From Candidatus Limnocylindrales bacterium (GTDB lineage Bacteria; Desulfobacterota; Binatia; UBA1149; CAITLU01), in NCBI GenBank assembly GCA_035571835.1, contig DATNBU010000011.1:186001-250000 (forward strand): DNA of 64,000 bases, given 5' to 3'. The notes under the pieces are model-generated. The model saw only the letters and a program-made list of their open reading frames with translations, made no database searches and was not told the origin of the DNA. Made by a program: the position numbers and the translations under genes. This document shows positions 40,949 through 49,523 of the stretch, one piece after another. The number at the start of each line of letters is the position of its first letter. Positions within the stretch are counted from its first letter, which is position 1.

Positions 40949-43687
40949 TCAGTGCTGGTAACCCGCCTTTACCCCGCGCGGATCGTTCAGCTTGAAGTCC
41001 GAGCCGGCCTCGCGTCGCACGAACGTCGACGACCAGCACGAGCCCTTGCTGTTGCGAAGCTGCACGATGACCGACGGGTCGCCGAAGAAGAACAGGTCGC
41101 TCGACACGGCGTTCGGAAGATTCAGCAGCGAGCCGGCGCCCTTGATGCCGGCCACCGACTTGCCGTCTTCCGAGCCGGCCTTGGCAATCATCTTGGCGAT
41201 GCCTTCGGAAGGATTGTCCTTGTCCGAGAACGTGACGCGGCTCGAATGCGCACTCCAGCCCGGCAGCCCGGCGGGAATGTCATACGAAGCAGCGAGCCTC
41301 GGTTCGCCGCCGTCATTGTCGAAGACGCACAGCGCGTAGTCGGTATCCGTGGTCGGCGTACCGAGCTTGCTCGGTGCGAACTGCTCGCCCTGGACCCATT
41401 TCCACTTGAACACGGCATCGAACGGGAACTCGCCGGTCTTGATGTAGAGCTGGCCTTTGGCGGCCTGCAGGCAGCCGGTATCGAGCACGCCCGGCAGATG
41501 GACGCATCCGTCGGTGGCGTCGCACGTATCGAACGTGCAGATGTCGCCGTCGTCGCATGCGGTCGATGTGCCCGGCGTGCACGCTCCTGCCGAGCATGTG
41601 TCTCCGTTCGTGCACGGGTTGCCGTCGCTGCACGCGCTGCCGTTGGGATCGTTCGTCGTGCAGTTGTCGGAAGCTTCGTTGCAGGTCTCCGCGCAGTTCG
41701 CGTCGCCATCGGGGCCCGGGCACGGGACACCGACGTGCACTGCGCACGAGCCGCTGCCGTTGCAGGTGTCGGCTCCGTTGCAGAACAGGCCGTCGTTGCA
41801 GGACGTGCCCGAGCCCGCGAATGCGTTGGCCGGACAGGTGCCGGCGCTGCCTGTGCAGCGCTCCGCGACGTCGCAGGCGTCGGCCGCTGCCCGGCAGGTA
41901 ACGACGCTCGGTGCGAACAGGTCGTTCGGACACTGGTTCGAGGCGCCGGTGCAGACCTCGACGACATCGCAGGCACTGACCGCGCTGCGGCACGTCGTGC
42001 CGGGACCGGCGATGCCATCGGGCGGACACTGGATCGATGTTCCCGTGCACGACTCCGGTGCATCGCACCCGGTGGCCTTTACGCGGCACGTGACGATGTT
42101 CGGCTGCAGCGTGTCGGGCGGACACGCCTTGTTCGTCGAGTCGCACGACTCGAGCAGATCGCAGACGCCGGCGGCAGGCCGGCAGATCGTCGCGCCGTTG
42201 AGAACGGCGTCGGTCGGGCACCCGCTCGTCGAGCCCGAGCAGTTCTCGGCCGCATCACAGATATCGGTGGCAGGACGACACTGCGTCGCCGCGGGCCGGA
42301 ACGAATCGGCCGGGCATGCCGCGGCCGAGCCGGTGCATTTCTCGACGAGATCGCAGACGCCGGTCGACGGCCGACACGTCGTCGTCGACGAGACGAACGC
42401 GTCGGTCGGACATACGCCGCTGGTTCCGTTGCAGTTCTCCGAGATGTCGCAGCTTCCCGCGACCGCGCGGCACAGCGTCGTCGACGGAAGCATCGGCAGG
42501 CTTGGCGGACACTGATCGGACGAGCCGGTGCATTTTTCCTCCGGATCGCAGCTTCCGATCGCGCCGCGGCAGACGGTGCCGGATGCCAGCAGCGGGCCCG
42601 GAGCCGGACAGGCGAGGTTCAGGCCGTCGCAGATCTCGACGCCGTCGCACGCGCCCGTCGCGTTGCGACAAGTGTGTGATTCGCTGATTCGATACGGCGT
42701 GCAGGTGACAGGGCTGCAGCAGGTCGCGAACGGCGCTTCGCAGGTTTCGCGGCCTTCGAGCACGGCGTTGCCGCAGATCGGGCACTGCAGCGAGCGCGCA
42801 GGCGGAATCGATTCGTTCTCGCTGTTGTCGCCGAAGCAAAGCGTCGTGCCGTCGCCGAGCAGCGCGCACGTGTGGTACGAGCCGGCGTTGATATCGAGGA
42901 ACGCATCGGCGGGCGGCGACGACTGGCCGGACGTGTTGTCGCCCCAGCATGTCGCGAGGCCGGAAGCGGCGAGCGCGCAGTTGTGCTCGTCACCGGCCGT
43001 GATGTTGACGAACGGTCCGACCTTGTCGGCGGTCTCTCCGGAGTAGTCTGCTCCCCAGCACTCGACGCGTCCGTTGCTGCGACGTCCGCACGCATGCTCG
43101 CCGCCGGCCACGACCTGCACGAAGTCGGACAGCGTCGGCGTGTCGGCGATCAGTCCCCAGCAGATGATTCGTCCGTCGGAGCGCAGTCCGCAGGTCAGCA
43201 CCGAGCCCGCTCCGATCTGGATGAACTGGTCGCCGGGAGGCGTGGATTCGCCGTACGTGTTGTCGCCCCAGCACGTCACGGTGTGGTTCTGGTGCAGGCC
43301 GCATGCGTGACCGAATCCCGAATCGACCTGGATGAAGTCGGTTGCGGTCGGCGTGTTCGAGACCTGGTTCTGCCCGTTGTAGCCCCAGCACTCGATCTTG
43401 CCGGGAATCGCGCGAAGCCCGCACGTGAAGATCGCGCCGGCGCTGACCTGCTTGAAGGTTCCGGTGGGCGGCGTCGACTGGCCGAACGCGTTGTTGCCCC
43501 AGCATTCGATCAGATCGTCCTGCACCGTGCTTCCGTTTCCGGCTACGACCGCGCAGGTGTGCGACGTTCCGCCGGAGACCGAAAAGTTGCCGCAGTTGAT
43601 TCCAGGATCTCCCGGAGCAGCGCCGGCAGGTGCCGAGATCAAAATCAGCGCGGCCACGATCCAACGGCCGAACGTATTCGCGTTCAT
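40949..43687 (-). CDS. Secreted RCC1-like propeller protein with nine disintegrin-like repeats
   Basis: This is a 912-residue protein with signal peptide WIVAALILISAPAGAAPG. Residues about 30-300 are an RCC1-like seven-blade propeller with Cys-Trp-Gly in most blades (ECWGNNAFGQ, ECWGYNGQNQ, TCWGDNTYGE). Residues about 330-640 are nine 32-residue repeats of G-x-C-D-x(2)-E-x-C-x-G-x(4)-C-P, strikingly like the disintegrin core of ADAM proteins. A Cys-rich spacer follows (640-740), then a conserved C-terminal domain (YALCVFDND, VQLRNSKGSCWSS). It is a tandem paralogue of the larger gene upstream and shares its MNAN start. Probably surface or extracellular, ligand binding; function unknown. Confidence 0.8.
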   Translation of the reverse strand: MNANTFGRWIVAALILISAPAGAAPGDPGINCGNFSVSGGTSHTCAVVAGNGSTVQDDLIECWGNNAFGQSTPPTGTFKQVSAGAIFTCGLRAIPGKIECWGYNGQNQVSNTPTATDFIQVDSGFGHACGLHQNHTVTCWGDNTYGESTPPGDQFIQIGAGSVLTCGLRSDGRIICWGLIADTPTLSDFVQVVAGGEHACGRRSNGRVECWGADYSGETADKVGPFVNITAGDEHNCALAASGLATCWGDNTSGQSSPPADAFLDINAGSYHTCALLGDGTTLCFGDNSENESIPPARSLQCPICGNAVLEGRETCEAPFATCCSPVTCTPYRISESHTCRNATGACDGVEICDGLNLACPAPGPLLASGTVCRGAIGSCDPEEKCTGSSDQCPPSLPMLPSTTLCRAVAGSCDISENCNGTSGVCPTDAFVSSTTTCRPSTGVCDLVEKCTGSAAACPADSFRPAATQCRPATDICDAAENCSGSTSGCPTDAVLNGATICRPAAGVCDLLESCDSTNKACPPDTLQPNIVTCRVKATGCDAPESCTGTSIQCPPDGIAGPGTTCRSAVSACDVVEVCTGASNQCPNDLFAPSVVTCRAAADACDVAERCTGSAGTCPANAFAGSGTSCNDGLFCNGADTCNGSGSCAVHVGVPCPGPDGDANCAETCNEASDNCTTNDPNGSACSDGNPCTNGDTCSAGACTPGTSTACDDGDICTFDTCDATDGCVHLPGVLDTGCLQAAKGQLYIKTGEFPFDAVFKWKWVQGEQFAPSKLGTPTTDTDYALCVFDNDGGEPRLAASYDIPAGLPGWSAHSSRVTFSDKDNPSEGIAKMIAKAGSEDGKSVAGIKGAGSLLNLPNAVSSDLFFFGDPSVIVQLRNSKGSCWSSTFVRREAGSDFKLNDPRGVKAGYQH
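41800..42675. repeat. 96-bp coding tandem repeat, nine units
   Basis: Nine approximately 96-bp units encode the 32-residue CD-x-x-E-x-C-T-G repeats. Divergence between units is high, except that one unit (42090-42215) is nearly the same as units at 46018-46140 and 45540-45660 in the neighbouring paralogue. Confidence 0.85.
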
Positions 43688-43882
43688 GGTGTCCCCAGGT
43701 TCCGGAAAGGCGGCGTCGGTATTCCACGCCACTCGGCACACCGCGGCGTCCCTCCGCCCCGGCGTTCCCGGCACCGCCTCAACCCCAGGCGCTGCCGACC
43801 GGATTTATGACCCGGATGCCCCAGCCGGTGCAACCCGGAAGAGAGGGAAGCTTCGAGCTTGGAAGTGAAGGGAGTCGAATCC

Positions 43883-43914
43883 GGGCGACCAGAGCCAGAC
43901 AGCGCCGGTCGCCC
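43883..43914 (-). terminator. Hairpin after the 1372-residue protein gene
   Basis: GGGCGACC (43883-43890) and GGTCGCCC (43907-43914) form an 8-bp GC stem with a 16-nt loop, beginning 14 nt after the stop codon at 43928 on the minus strand. There is no T-tract. It lies in the 240-bp gap between the two paralogues and could be a terminator or processing stem. Confidence 0.4.
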
Positions 43915-43927
43915 ACGGATCCGAGTG

Positions 43928-46900
43928 CTACGGTCCGACGGCCTGGACCTGATTCTCGTTGTTCTTTCCGGCCTGTTCCGACGTGAACTCGGAGGACCAG
44001 CAGGCCCCTTCGCTGTTGCGGAGCTGGACCGTAAGCAGCGAGTCGACGGCCAGGAAGCGGGTCGGCGAGAAATGCCTCGGCAGCTGGATGCTGCCGCCTT
44101 TGGCCTTGAGGCCGATCGACGGCTTGCCGTCGGTCAGGCTGCTCTTGGCCTTGAGGACCGTAATGCCGTCGGCCGCGCCGGACTTGTCCACGTACTTGAT
44201 CGCATCGGTCTTCGCTGCCCACGGCGGGCCGGCCGGAACCGAGTAGGAACCGACGAGCTCGGGCACGCCTGCGACCTCATCGAATACGCAGAGCGCATAG
44301 ACCGTGTCGCCGGTTGCCGGCGTGCCGAGATCTTCGGCGGGCACGGCCGCGCCGTTCTTCCACTTCCACTGAATCTGGCTGGTGGCCGGATCACCCGAGT
44401 CCTTGATCGCGAACGAGAATTTTGTGGCCGCGTAACACGCGCCGGCGTCGAGGACCTCGCCGTCGTGCTGGCAGCCGGTCAGCGGCTCGCAGGTATCGGC
44501 GGTGCAGAGGTCGTCGTCGTCGCAATCGGGCTGGGTGCCGCCGCTGCACGTGCCGGACGTGCACGCTTCACCGATCGTGCACTGGTCGGCGTCGTCGCAC
44601 GGCGTGGCGTCGGTGTCGTTGGCGCTGCAATCGTCGGCCGCTTCGTTGCACGACTCGGAGCAGTCGCCGTCGCCGTTCGGTCCGGGGCACGGATCGCCGG
44701 CGTGGATGCTGCATCCACCGGTGCCGTTGCAGTTGTCGGCACCGTTGCAGAAGCTGCCGTCGTTGCAGGACGTCGTGGTCGCGGCAAACGAGTTTGCTGG
44801 GCACGCGCTGCCTGCTCCGGTGCAGCTCTCGGAGACGTCGCAGCCGTCGACGGCAATGCGGCAGATCGTGCTGGTCGATACGAACGTATCGGCCGGACAG
44901 CTCTTCGCGGCTCCGTCGCACTGCTCGGCCACGTCACAGACCCCCGCGGATCCGCGGCACGTCGTGGCCGTCGTGAGAACGGTGTCGGCGGGGCAGGCCG
45001 CCGCAGTTCCATTGCAGCTTTCGGCAACGTCGCAGACGCCGCCGTTCGAACGGCAGACCGTCGCAGTCGTCTTGAACGAATTTGCCGGACAGTTGACCGA
45101 AGCGCCGGTGCAGTTCTCGGCGAGATCACAGATGCCCGCCGCTGCACGGCAGACCGTAGAGGATCCACGGATCGCATTGCCGGGACAGGCGGCCGACGTC
45201 CCGTTGCAGTTCTCGGTCACGTCGCACACGCCGGTGGCTGTACGGCACGCACTGGCTGTGGTCTTGAGCGTATCGGCGGGGCACGCCGTCGATGCTCCGG
45301 TGCAGCTCTCGGCCACGTCGCAGATGCCGGCGACCGGACGGCACGTGCTGGCTGTCGTCTTGAGCGTATCGGCGGGACACACCGACGACGCTCCGGTGCA
45401 GCTCTCGGCCACATCGCAGATGCCGGCGGCGGACCGGCACGTGGTCGCGGTCGTCTGGAATGCGTCGGTCGGGCACGCTGCCGAAGCTCCCGTGCAGCTC
45501 TCGGCCATATCGCAGATGCTGACCGTGTTGCGGCACGTCACGTCGCTGGCCTTCAGCGTGTCGGCCGGGCAGGTCTTGCCGGTGCTGTCGCAGGTCTCGG
45601 CGATGTCGCAGACGCCGGCGGCGGGCCGGCACGTCGTCGATCCGTCGAGGACGGCGTCGTTCGGACAGAGCGCGCTCGCTCCGGTGCAGGCCTCGGCGGC
45701 GTCGCAGACGCCGCTGGTCTCGCGGCATGGAACGGCTGCGACGACGAACGTATCGCCAGGACAGCTCACGGAGCTGCCGTCGCAGCTCTCGACGACGTCG
45801 CAGCTTCCGGCGGCCGAGCGGCAGACGCTCGCCGTGGTGCGCACCGAGTCGGCCGGACAGACGCTCGAAGCGCCGGTGCAGCTCTCGGCGACGTCGCAGA
45901 CGCCGGCGGCGCTGCGGCACGTGGTCGCCGTCGTCTTGTATCCGTCGTTCGGGCAGGTCGCCGCCGCTCCGGTGCAGCTCTCGGCCTGATCGCAGATGCT
46001 GACGGCCGAGCGGCACGTGACGATGTTCGGCTGCAGCACGTCGGCCGGGCAGTTCTTGTTCGTGCTGTCGCAGGTTTCGATGATGTCGCAGACGCCGGCC
46101 GCGGGGCGGCAGGTCGTCGAGCCGTTGAGCACGCCGTCGGACGGGCAGCTGGCGGTCGAGCCGGTGCAGCTCTCGACCGCGTCGCAGATACCCGAAGCTT
46201 CCCGGCACGTGGTCGCAGCCGACACGAATGCATCCGTCGGGCAGATCGCCGAAGTTCCGGTGCAGGTCTCTGCGATGTCGCACGCTCCGGCCGACGAGCG
46301 GCAAATCGTCATCGAGGCCACCAGCGTGTCGGTCGGACACGTCACGTCGCTGCCCGTGCAGCGCTCTTCGACGTCACAGCTTCCGGCCGATGAGCGGCAG
46401 ACGAACGTCGACGGTTGGTACGGAACGTCCGTGGGGCAGGCGGCCGAAGTTCCGTCGCATGTTTCGGCCGGGTCGCAGCTTCCGAGCGCGAGCCGGCAGA
46501 CGAAGCCGTTCGCGCGCAGCGGGCCGGGAGCAGGACAGACGACGTTGATGCCGTCGCAGATCTCCGGAGCGTCGCACGCGCCGCTCGCATCGCGGCAGAT
46601 GTGCTGCTCGACGACGCGGAACGGTGCACACAGCACCGGGCTGCAGCATTGCGGGAATGGATCGCCGTAGCCGGGCTCGCCGACTTCGAACTCGCAGTTG
46701 GCGCTTTCACGGCCTTCGCGCAGGCCGTCGCCGCAGGTCGGGCACAGGTTCGAGCGCTGCGGCGGCGTGGTTTCGAACGCTCCGGTGTCGACGCCCCAGC
46801 AGATGACGGTGCCGTCGCTCAGCAGGCCGCATGTATGGTAGTCACCGGAGTCGATGTCGGTGTAAGTCTCGGGCTCTGGAGTCGACTGTTCGGCGCCGTT

Positions 46901-48046
46901 GTCACCCCAGCATTCGGCGGTGCCGTCGGAGCGCAGTCCGCAGACGTGCTCCGCTCCGGCGCTGATGGTCGTGAAGGTGCCGCCGAGAGGAACCGTTACG
47001 CCCGTATCGTTGAGATCGACGCCCCAGCAAGCGACCGTGTTGTCCGTATGCCTGGCGCACGCAAAGTCGCCGCCTGCGACGACCTGCACGAAATCATTGT
47101 CGGTCGGTGCGTCGGTCACCACTCCCAGGCCAGGCGTGGGATCGTTGTAGCCCCAGCATTTGACGGTTCCGCCGGTAGTGACGCCGCAGCTGAACGAAAA
47201 TCCGCCTGCAACCTGGACGAACAGCGTATCCGCAGGCGTCGTCGTCTGTCCGTAGAGATTCTGTCCCCAGCACGCGACGGTATTGTCCGAGCGGACTGCG
47301 CAGGTGTGAAACGCACCGGCGTCGACCTGAGTGAAGTTGGTCCCTGCCGGCGTGTTGGTGACCTCCTGGTCTGCGTCGTATCCCCAGCACTGCACGACGC
47401 CAGATGGACGCACACCGCAGGTATGCAGCGCACCAGCGCTGATCTGGGAGAACGTACCAGCCGGCGGCGTGCTCTGACCGTAGCTGTCGTCACCCCAGCA
47501 CTCGACGATGTCGTCGTCGAGGTGTTCCTCGCCGACCTTGCCGTTTCCGGCGACGATTGCGCACGTGTGCACGTTGCCGCCGCTGACCGCGAAGTTTCCG
47601 CAGTTCTGTCCGGCGACGTCCGCATAGACGAACGCGGTGTTGTCCGAGGTGAAAGGATCCGGCGTGGAGGACGAGACCGTCACGGTCTGGAGCGCCGGAT
47701 TCGGCGGCGTCCAGTCCGACGGCAGGGTGTACGTCGAGTGGATGACCTTGCTGTCGCTCGCGGCAAGCGTGCCGAGCGAACACGGATACGGGCCCGTGCA
47801 GTCGCCGGTGTTCGAGACGAAGTCGAGATCGAGCGTGTTGTCCGCCACGCTGACGGCGATTGCCGGATCCGGCCCGTTGTTGGTCACCGTGATCGTGTAG
47901 GCGACGCTGTCGCCCGGCGAGACCGGGAAGATGTCGTCTTTGGTCGTGATGATCGAAACGTTGGCGGAAAGCGCTGCCGCAGCGCTTGTCGCGCAGACGA
48001 ACAGCATTGACGCCCCAACCAACCCGGCAAACCGATTCGCATTCAT
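43928..48046 (-). CDS. Secreted RCC1-like propeller protein with nineteen disintegrin-like repeats
   Basis: This is a 1372-residue protein; the ATG follows a GAGGGGA site. It has a signal peptide (FAGLVGASMLFVCATSAAAA), a DUF11/CARDB-like beta-sandwich (about 25-140: VSPGDSVAYTITVTNNGPDP), an RCC1-like propeller (about 145-430), and a Cys-rich linker. Nineteen disintegrin-like 32-residue repeats follow (about 480-1095; e.g. GVCDVAESCTGASSVCPAD). Then come a second Cys spacer and a C-terminal domain (about 1195-1372) shared with the downstream paralogue. Strong units 13 and 14 differ by a few residues, showing recent expansion. Likely extracellular. Function unknown. Confidence 0.8.
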   Translation of the reverse strand: MNANRFAGLVGASMLFVCATSAAAALSANVSIITTKDDIFPVSPGDSVAYTITVTNNGPDPAIAVSVADNTLDLDFVSNTGDCTGPYPCSLGTLAASDSKVIHSTYTLPSDWTPPNPALQTVTVSSSTPDPFTSDNTAFVYADVAGQNCGNFAVSGGNVHTCAIVAGNGKVGEEHLDDDIVECWGDDSYGQSTPPAGTFSQISAGALHTCGVRPSGVVQCWGYDADQEVTNTPAGTNFTQVDAGAFHTCAVRSDNTVACWGQNLYGQTTTPADTLFVQVAGGFSFSCGVTTGGTVKCWGYNDPTPGLGVVTDAPTDNDFVQVVAGGDFACARHTDNTVACWGVDLNDTGVTVPLGGTFTTISAGAEHVCGLRSDGTAECWGDNGAEQSTPEPETYTDIDSGDYHTCGLLSDGTVICWGVDTGAFETTPPQRSNLCPTCGDGLREGRESANCEFEVGEPGYGDPFPQCCSPVLCAPFRVVEQHICRDASGACDAPEICDGINVVCPAPGPLRANGFVCRLALGSCDPAETCDGTSAACPTDVPYQPSTFVCRSSAGSCDVEERCTGSDVTCPTDTLVASMTICRSSAGACDIAETCTGTSAICPTDAFVSAATTCREASGICDAVESCTGSTASCPSDGVLNGSTTCRPAAGVCDIIETCDSTNKNCPADVLQPNIVTCRSAVSICDQAESCTGAAATCPNDGYKTTATTCRSAAGVCDVAESCTGASSVCPADSVRTTASVCRSAAGSCDVVESCDGSSVSCPGDTFVVAAVPCRETSGVCDAAEACTGASALCPNDAVLDGSTTCRPAAGVCDIAETCDSTGKTCPADTLKASDVTCRNTVSICDMAESCTGASAACPTDAFQTTATTCRSAAGICDVAESCTGASSVCPADTLKTTASTCRPVAGICDVAESCTGASTACPADTLKTTASACRTATGVCDVTENCNGTSAACPGNAIRGSSTVCRAAAGICDLAENCTGASVNCPANSFKTTATVCRSNGGVCDVAESCNGTAAACPADTVLTTATTCRGSAGVCDVAEQCDGAAKSCPADTFVSTSTICRIAVDGCDVSESCTGAGSACPANSFAATTTSCNDGSFCNGADNCNGTGGCSIHAGDPCPGPNGDGDCSESCNEAADDCSANDTDATPCDDADQCTIGEACTSGTCSGGTQPDCDDDDLCTADTCEPLTGCQHDGEVLDAGACYAATKFSFAIKDSGDPATSQIQWKWKNGAAVPAEDLGTPATGDTVYALCVFDEVAGVPELVGSYSVPAGPPWAAKTDAIKYVDKSGAADGITVLKAKSSLTDGKPSIGLKAKGGSIQLPRHFSPTRFLAVDSLLTVQLRNSEGACWSSEFTSEQAGKNNENQVQAVGP
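44770..46605. repeat. 96-bp coding tandem repeat, nineteen units with a 480-bp super-repeat
   Basis: Nineteen units of 96 bp encode the disintegrin-like array. Units around 46018-46140 recur 480 bp (five units) away at 45540-45660, a higher-order duplication, and units near 45263-45358 and 45359-45454 are nearly identical neighbours. This is a substrate for slippage or recombination that would change the array length in frame. Confidence 0.85.
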
Positions 48047-48281
48047 GATTGTCCCCTCGTTTTCGGAGCCTGGCCGGTTGGTTCCGAAGATCCGGATCCC
48101 GGTCGTGCTCCGCGCATCGCGACGTCCTCCTCCGCAATGCGTTGTGGCCGCATCCGCCGATCGGCGGACGGACGACCACCGAGTTATGCCCCGGTTTACA
48201 ACAGTGCTGCAACTGGCTTTGGCGGAGCAGCGGTCGCGATTCGCCGTTATTCGCTGGAATTTCGTCGCAAGGATCGTGCAT

Positions 48282-48366
48282 CCGTGCACGTTCCGAAAAG
48301 CCACCCGTGCACGTTCCGAAAAGCCGCGCGTGCACGCTCGGGAAAGTCTGGCCGTGCAGGCTTCGA
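48282..48366. repeat. 23-bp tandem repeat in a 329-bp intergenic region
   Basis: GTGCACGTTCCGAAAAGCC begins at 48284 and 48307 (exact), 48330 (diverged: GTGCACGCTCGGGAAAGTC) and as a partial at 48354, at 23-24 bp spacing. The block lies 9-94 bp downstream of the epimerase gene and about 240 bp upstream of the 1372-residue protein gene (both minus strand). Apart from it, I see nothing definite between 48047 and 48375, although the promoter of the large gene must be here. Confidence 0.8.
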
Positions 48367-48375
48367 CGTCGCCCG

Positions 48376-49428
48376 TTACTTCGGTGCGGGGATCAGGCCC
48401 TTGTCGATCATGCTGTTGGCCATGTCGACGAACGTCTCGCGCGCCTCGCGAGGCTTCCAGCCGAGCATGCTCGAGGCCTTGTCGTGCGAGACTTTCTCTC
48501 GCTTTCCTACGTACTGCAGCACCAGGCGGATGCTCTTGTCGAAGCGTGCTGCAAGCCACAGCAGCGGATACGGCAGCTTGCCGGTCGGCGGGCGATAGCC
48601 TCGCGGCGAGAACTCGGCCGCCAGCAGCCGGCCGATCTGCTGCATCCACATGTGATCGCCGGCCGCGATGAACCGGTGCCCCGCGGCGGCCGGATTCTCG
48701 GTTGCCAGCCGGTGCGCGATGGCAACGTCGCGAACGTCGACCACGGCCCAGCCGATTTCCGGGCAGGCCGGCAGCTCGCGCCGCATCAGCCGCCCGACGA
48801 CTTCTCCGGACGTACCGATCTCGGGCCCGAGCAGCGGCCCGGCGACGAAGCCCGGATTGACCACGGCCAGCTCGAACCGCTTTCCCTCCGGAAGCGAGGC
48901 GACGTAGTCCCACGCCGCCTTCTCCGCGAGCGTCTTGCTCTTCTGGTAGGCCTCGCAGCGCTCGGCATTCGACCAGTCTTCCTCGCTGAGCACGCGATCA
49001 CCGATGTCGCCGTGGCCGTACGCAACGGCCGCAACCGACGACGTGACAACCACGCGGCGGACCGTCCCGGATTCCGCTGCGGCTCGAAGCACGCGCAGCG
49101 TGCCGTCGACGGCCGGCCGGATCAGCTCGTTCTCGTCGGCGGGCGCGGCAGCCGGAAACGGCGACGCGACGTGCTCGACGTACGTGCATCCGGCCACGGC
49201 CTCCTTCCACCCGGCATCGCGCTCGAGATCGGCTTCGACGAGCTCGAGCCGCCCGTCGAAGCGACTGGCAAGCTCGCGCAGGTGCGCGACCTTTTTCGGA
49301 TTTGCGAGGCTGCGTACGGTGCCGCGCACGCGGTAGCCATGTTCGAGAAACTCGCGCGCGACGTGTCCGCCGATGTAACCCGACGCGCCGGTGACCAGTA
49401 CGAGACCTTTGTCTGCGGTTTCACTCAT
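48376..49428 (-). CDS. NAD-dependent epimerase/dihydroflavonol-4-reductase-like SDR
   Basis: This 350-residue extended SDR has a Rossmann loop TGASGYIG (13-20), active Tyr161 and Lys165 (YQKSK) and upstream Ser (VVVTSSVAAV). The pattern GCTYVEHVASPFP and DVRDVAIAHRLA resembles bacterial and yeast aldehyde/methylglyoxal reductases and dihydroflavonol reductases that use NADPH. It is cytosolic with no obvious operon partner. The substrate is not determinable, but aldehyde reduction is plausible given the neighbouring oxidative genes. Confidence 0.88.
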   Translation of the reverse strand: MSETADKGLVLVTGASGYIGGHVAREFLEHGYRVRGTVRSLANPKKVAHLRELASRFDGRLELVEADLERDAGWKEAVAGCTYVEHVASPFPAAAPADENELIRPAVDGTLRVLRAAAESGTVRRVVVTSSVAAVAYGHGDIGDRVLSEEDWSNAERCEAYQKSKTLAEKAAWDYVASLPEGKRFELAVVNPGFVAGPLLGPEIGTSGEVVGRLMRRELPACPEIGWAVVDVRDVAIAHRLATENPAAAGHRFIAAGDHMWMQQIGRLLAAEFSPRGYRPPTGKLPYPLLWLAARFDKSIRLVLQYVGKREKVSHDKASSMLGWKPREARETFVDMANSMIDKGLIPAPK

Positions 49429-49523
49429 GCTCGTTCTCCAGAGGCCGGCAACCTACGCCGCGGTCCGCGAGCGGTAAAGCCTGCGAGCTCCGGGATCGGG
49501 CTGTCGAGTGAAACGGGGGCGAA

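Noticed and set aside
39212..42679. 1155-codon plus-strand open frame across MarR, epoxide hydrolase and the RCC1-repeat gene
   Set aside because: It runs antisense through three well-supported genes and an intergenic palindrome. Its repetitive Arg/Ala product mirrors the disintegrin-repeat codons.
43859..46393. 844-codon plus-strand open frame with repeated GHVADAGG-like peptides
   Set aside because: It is the antisense shadow of the 96-bp disintegrin repeats, which explains its own periodicity.
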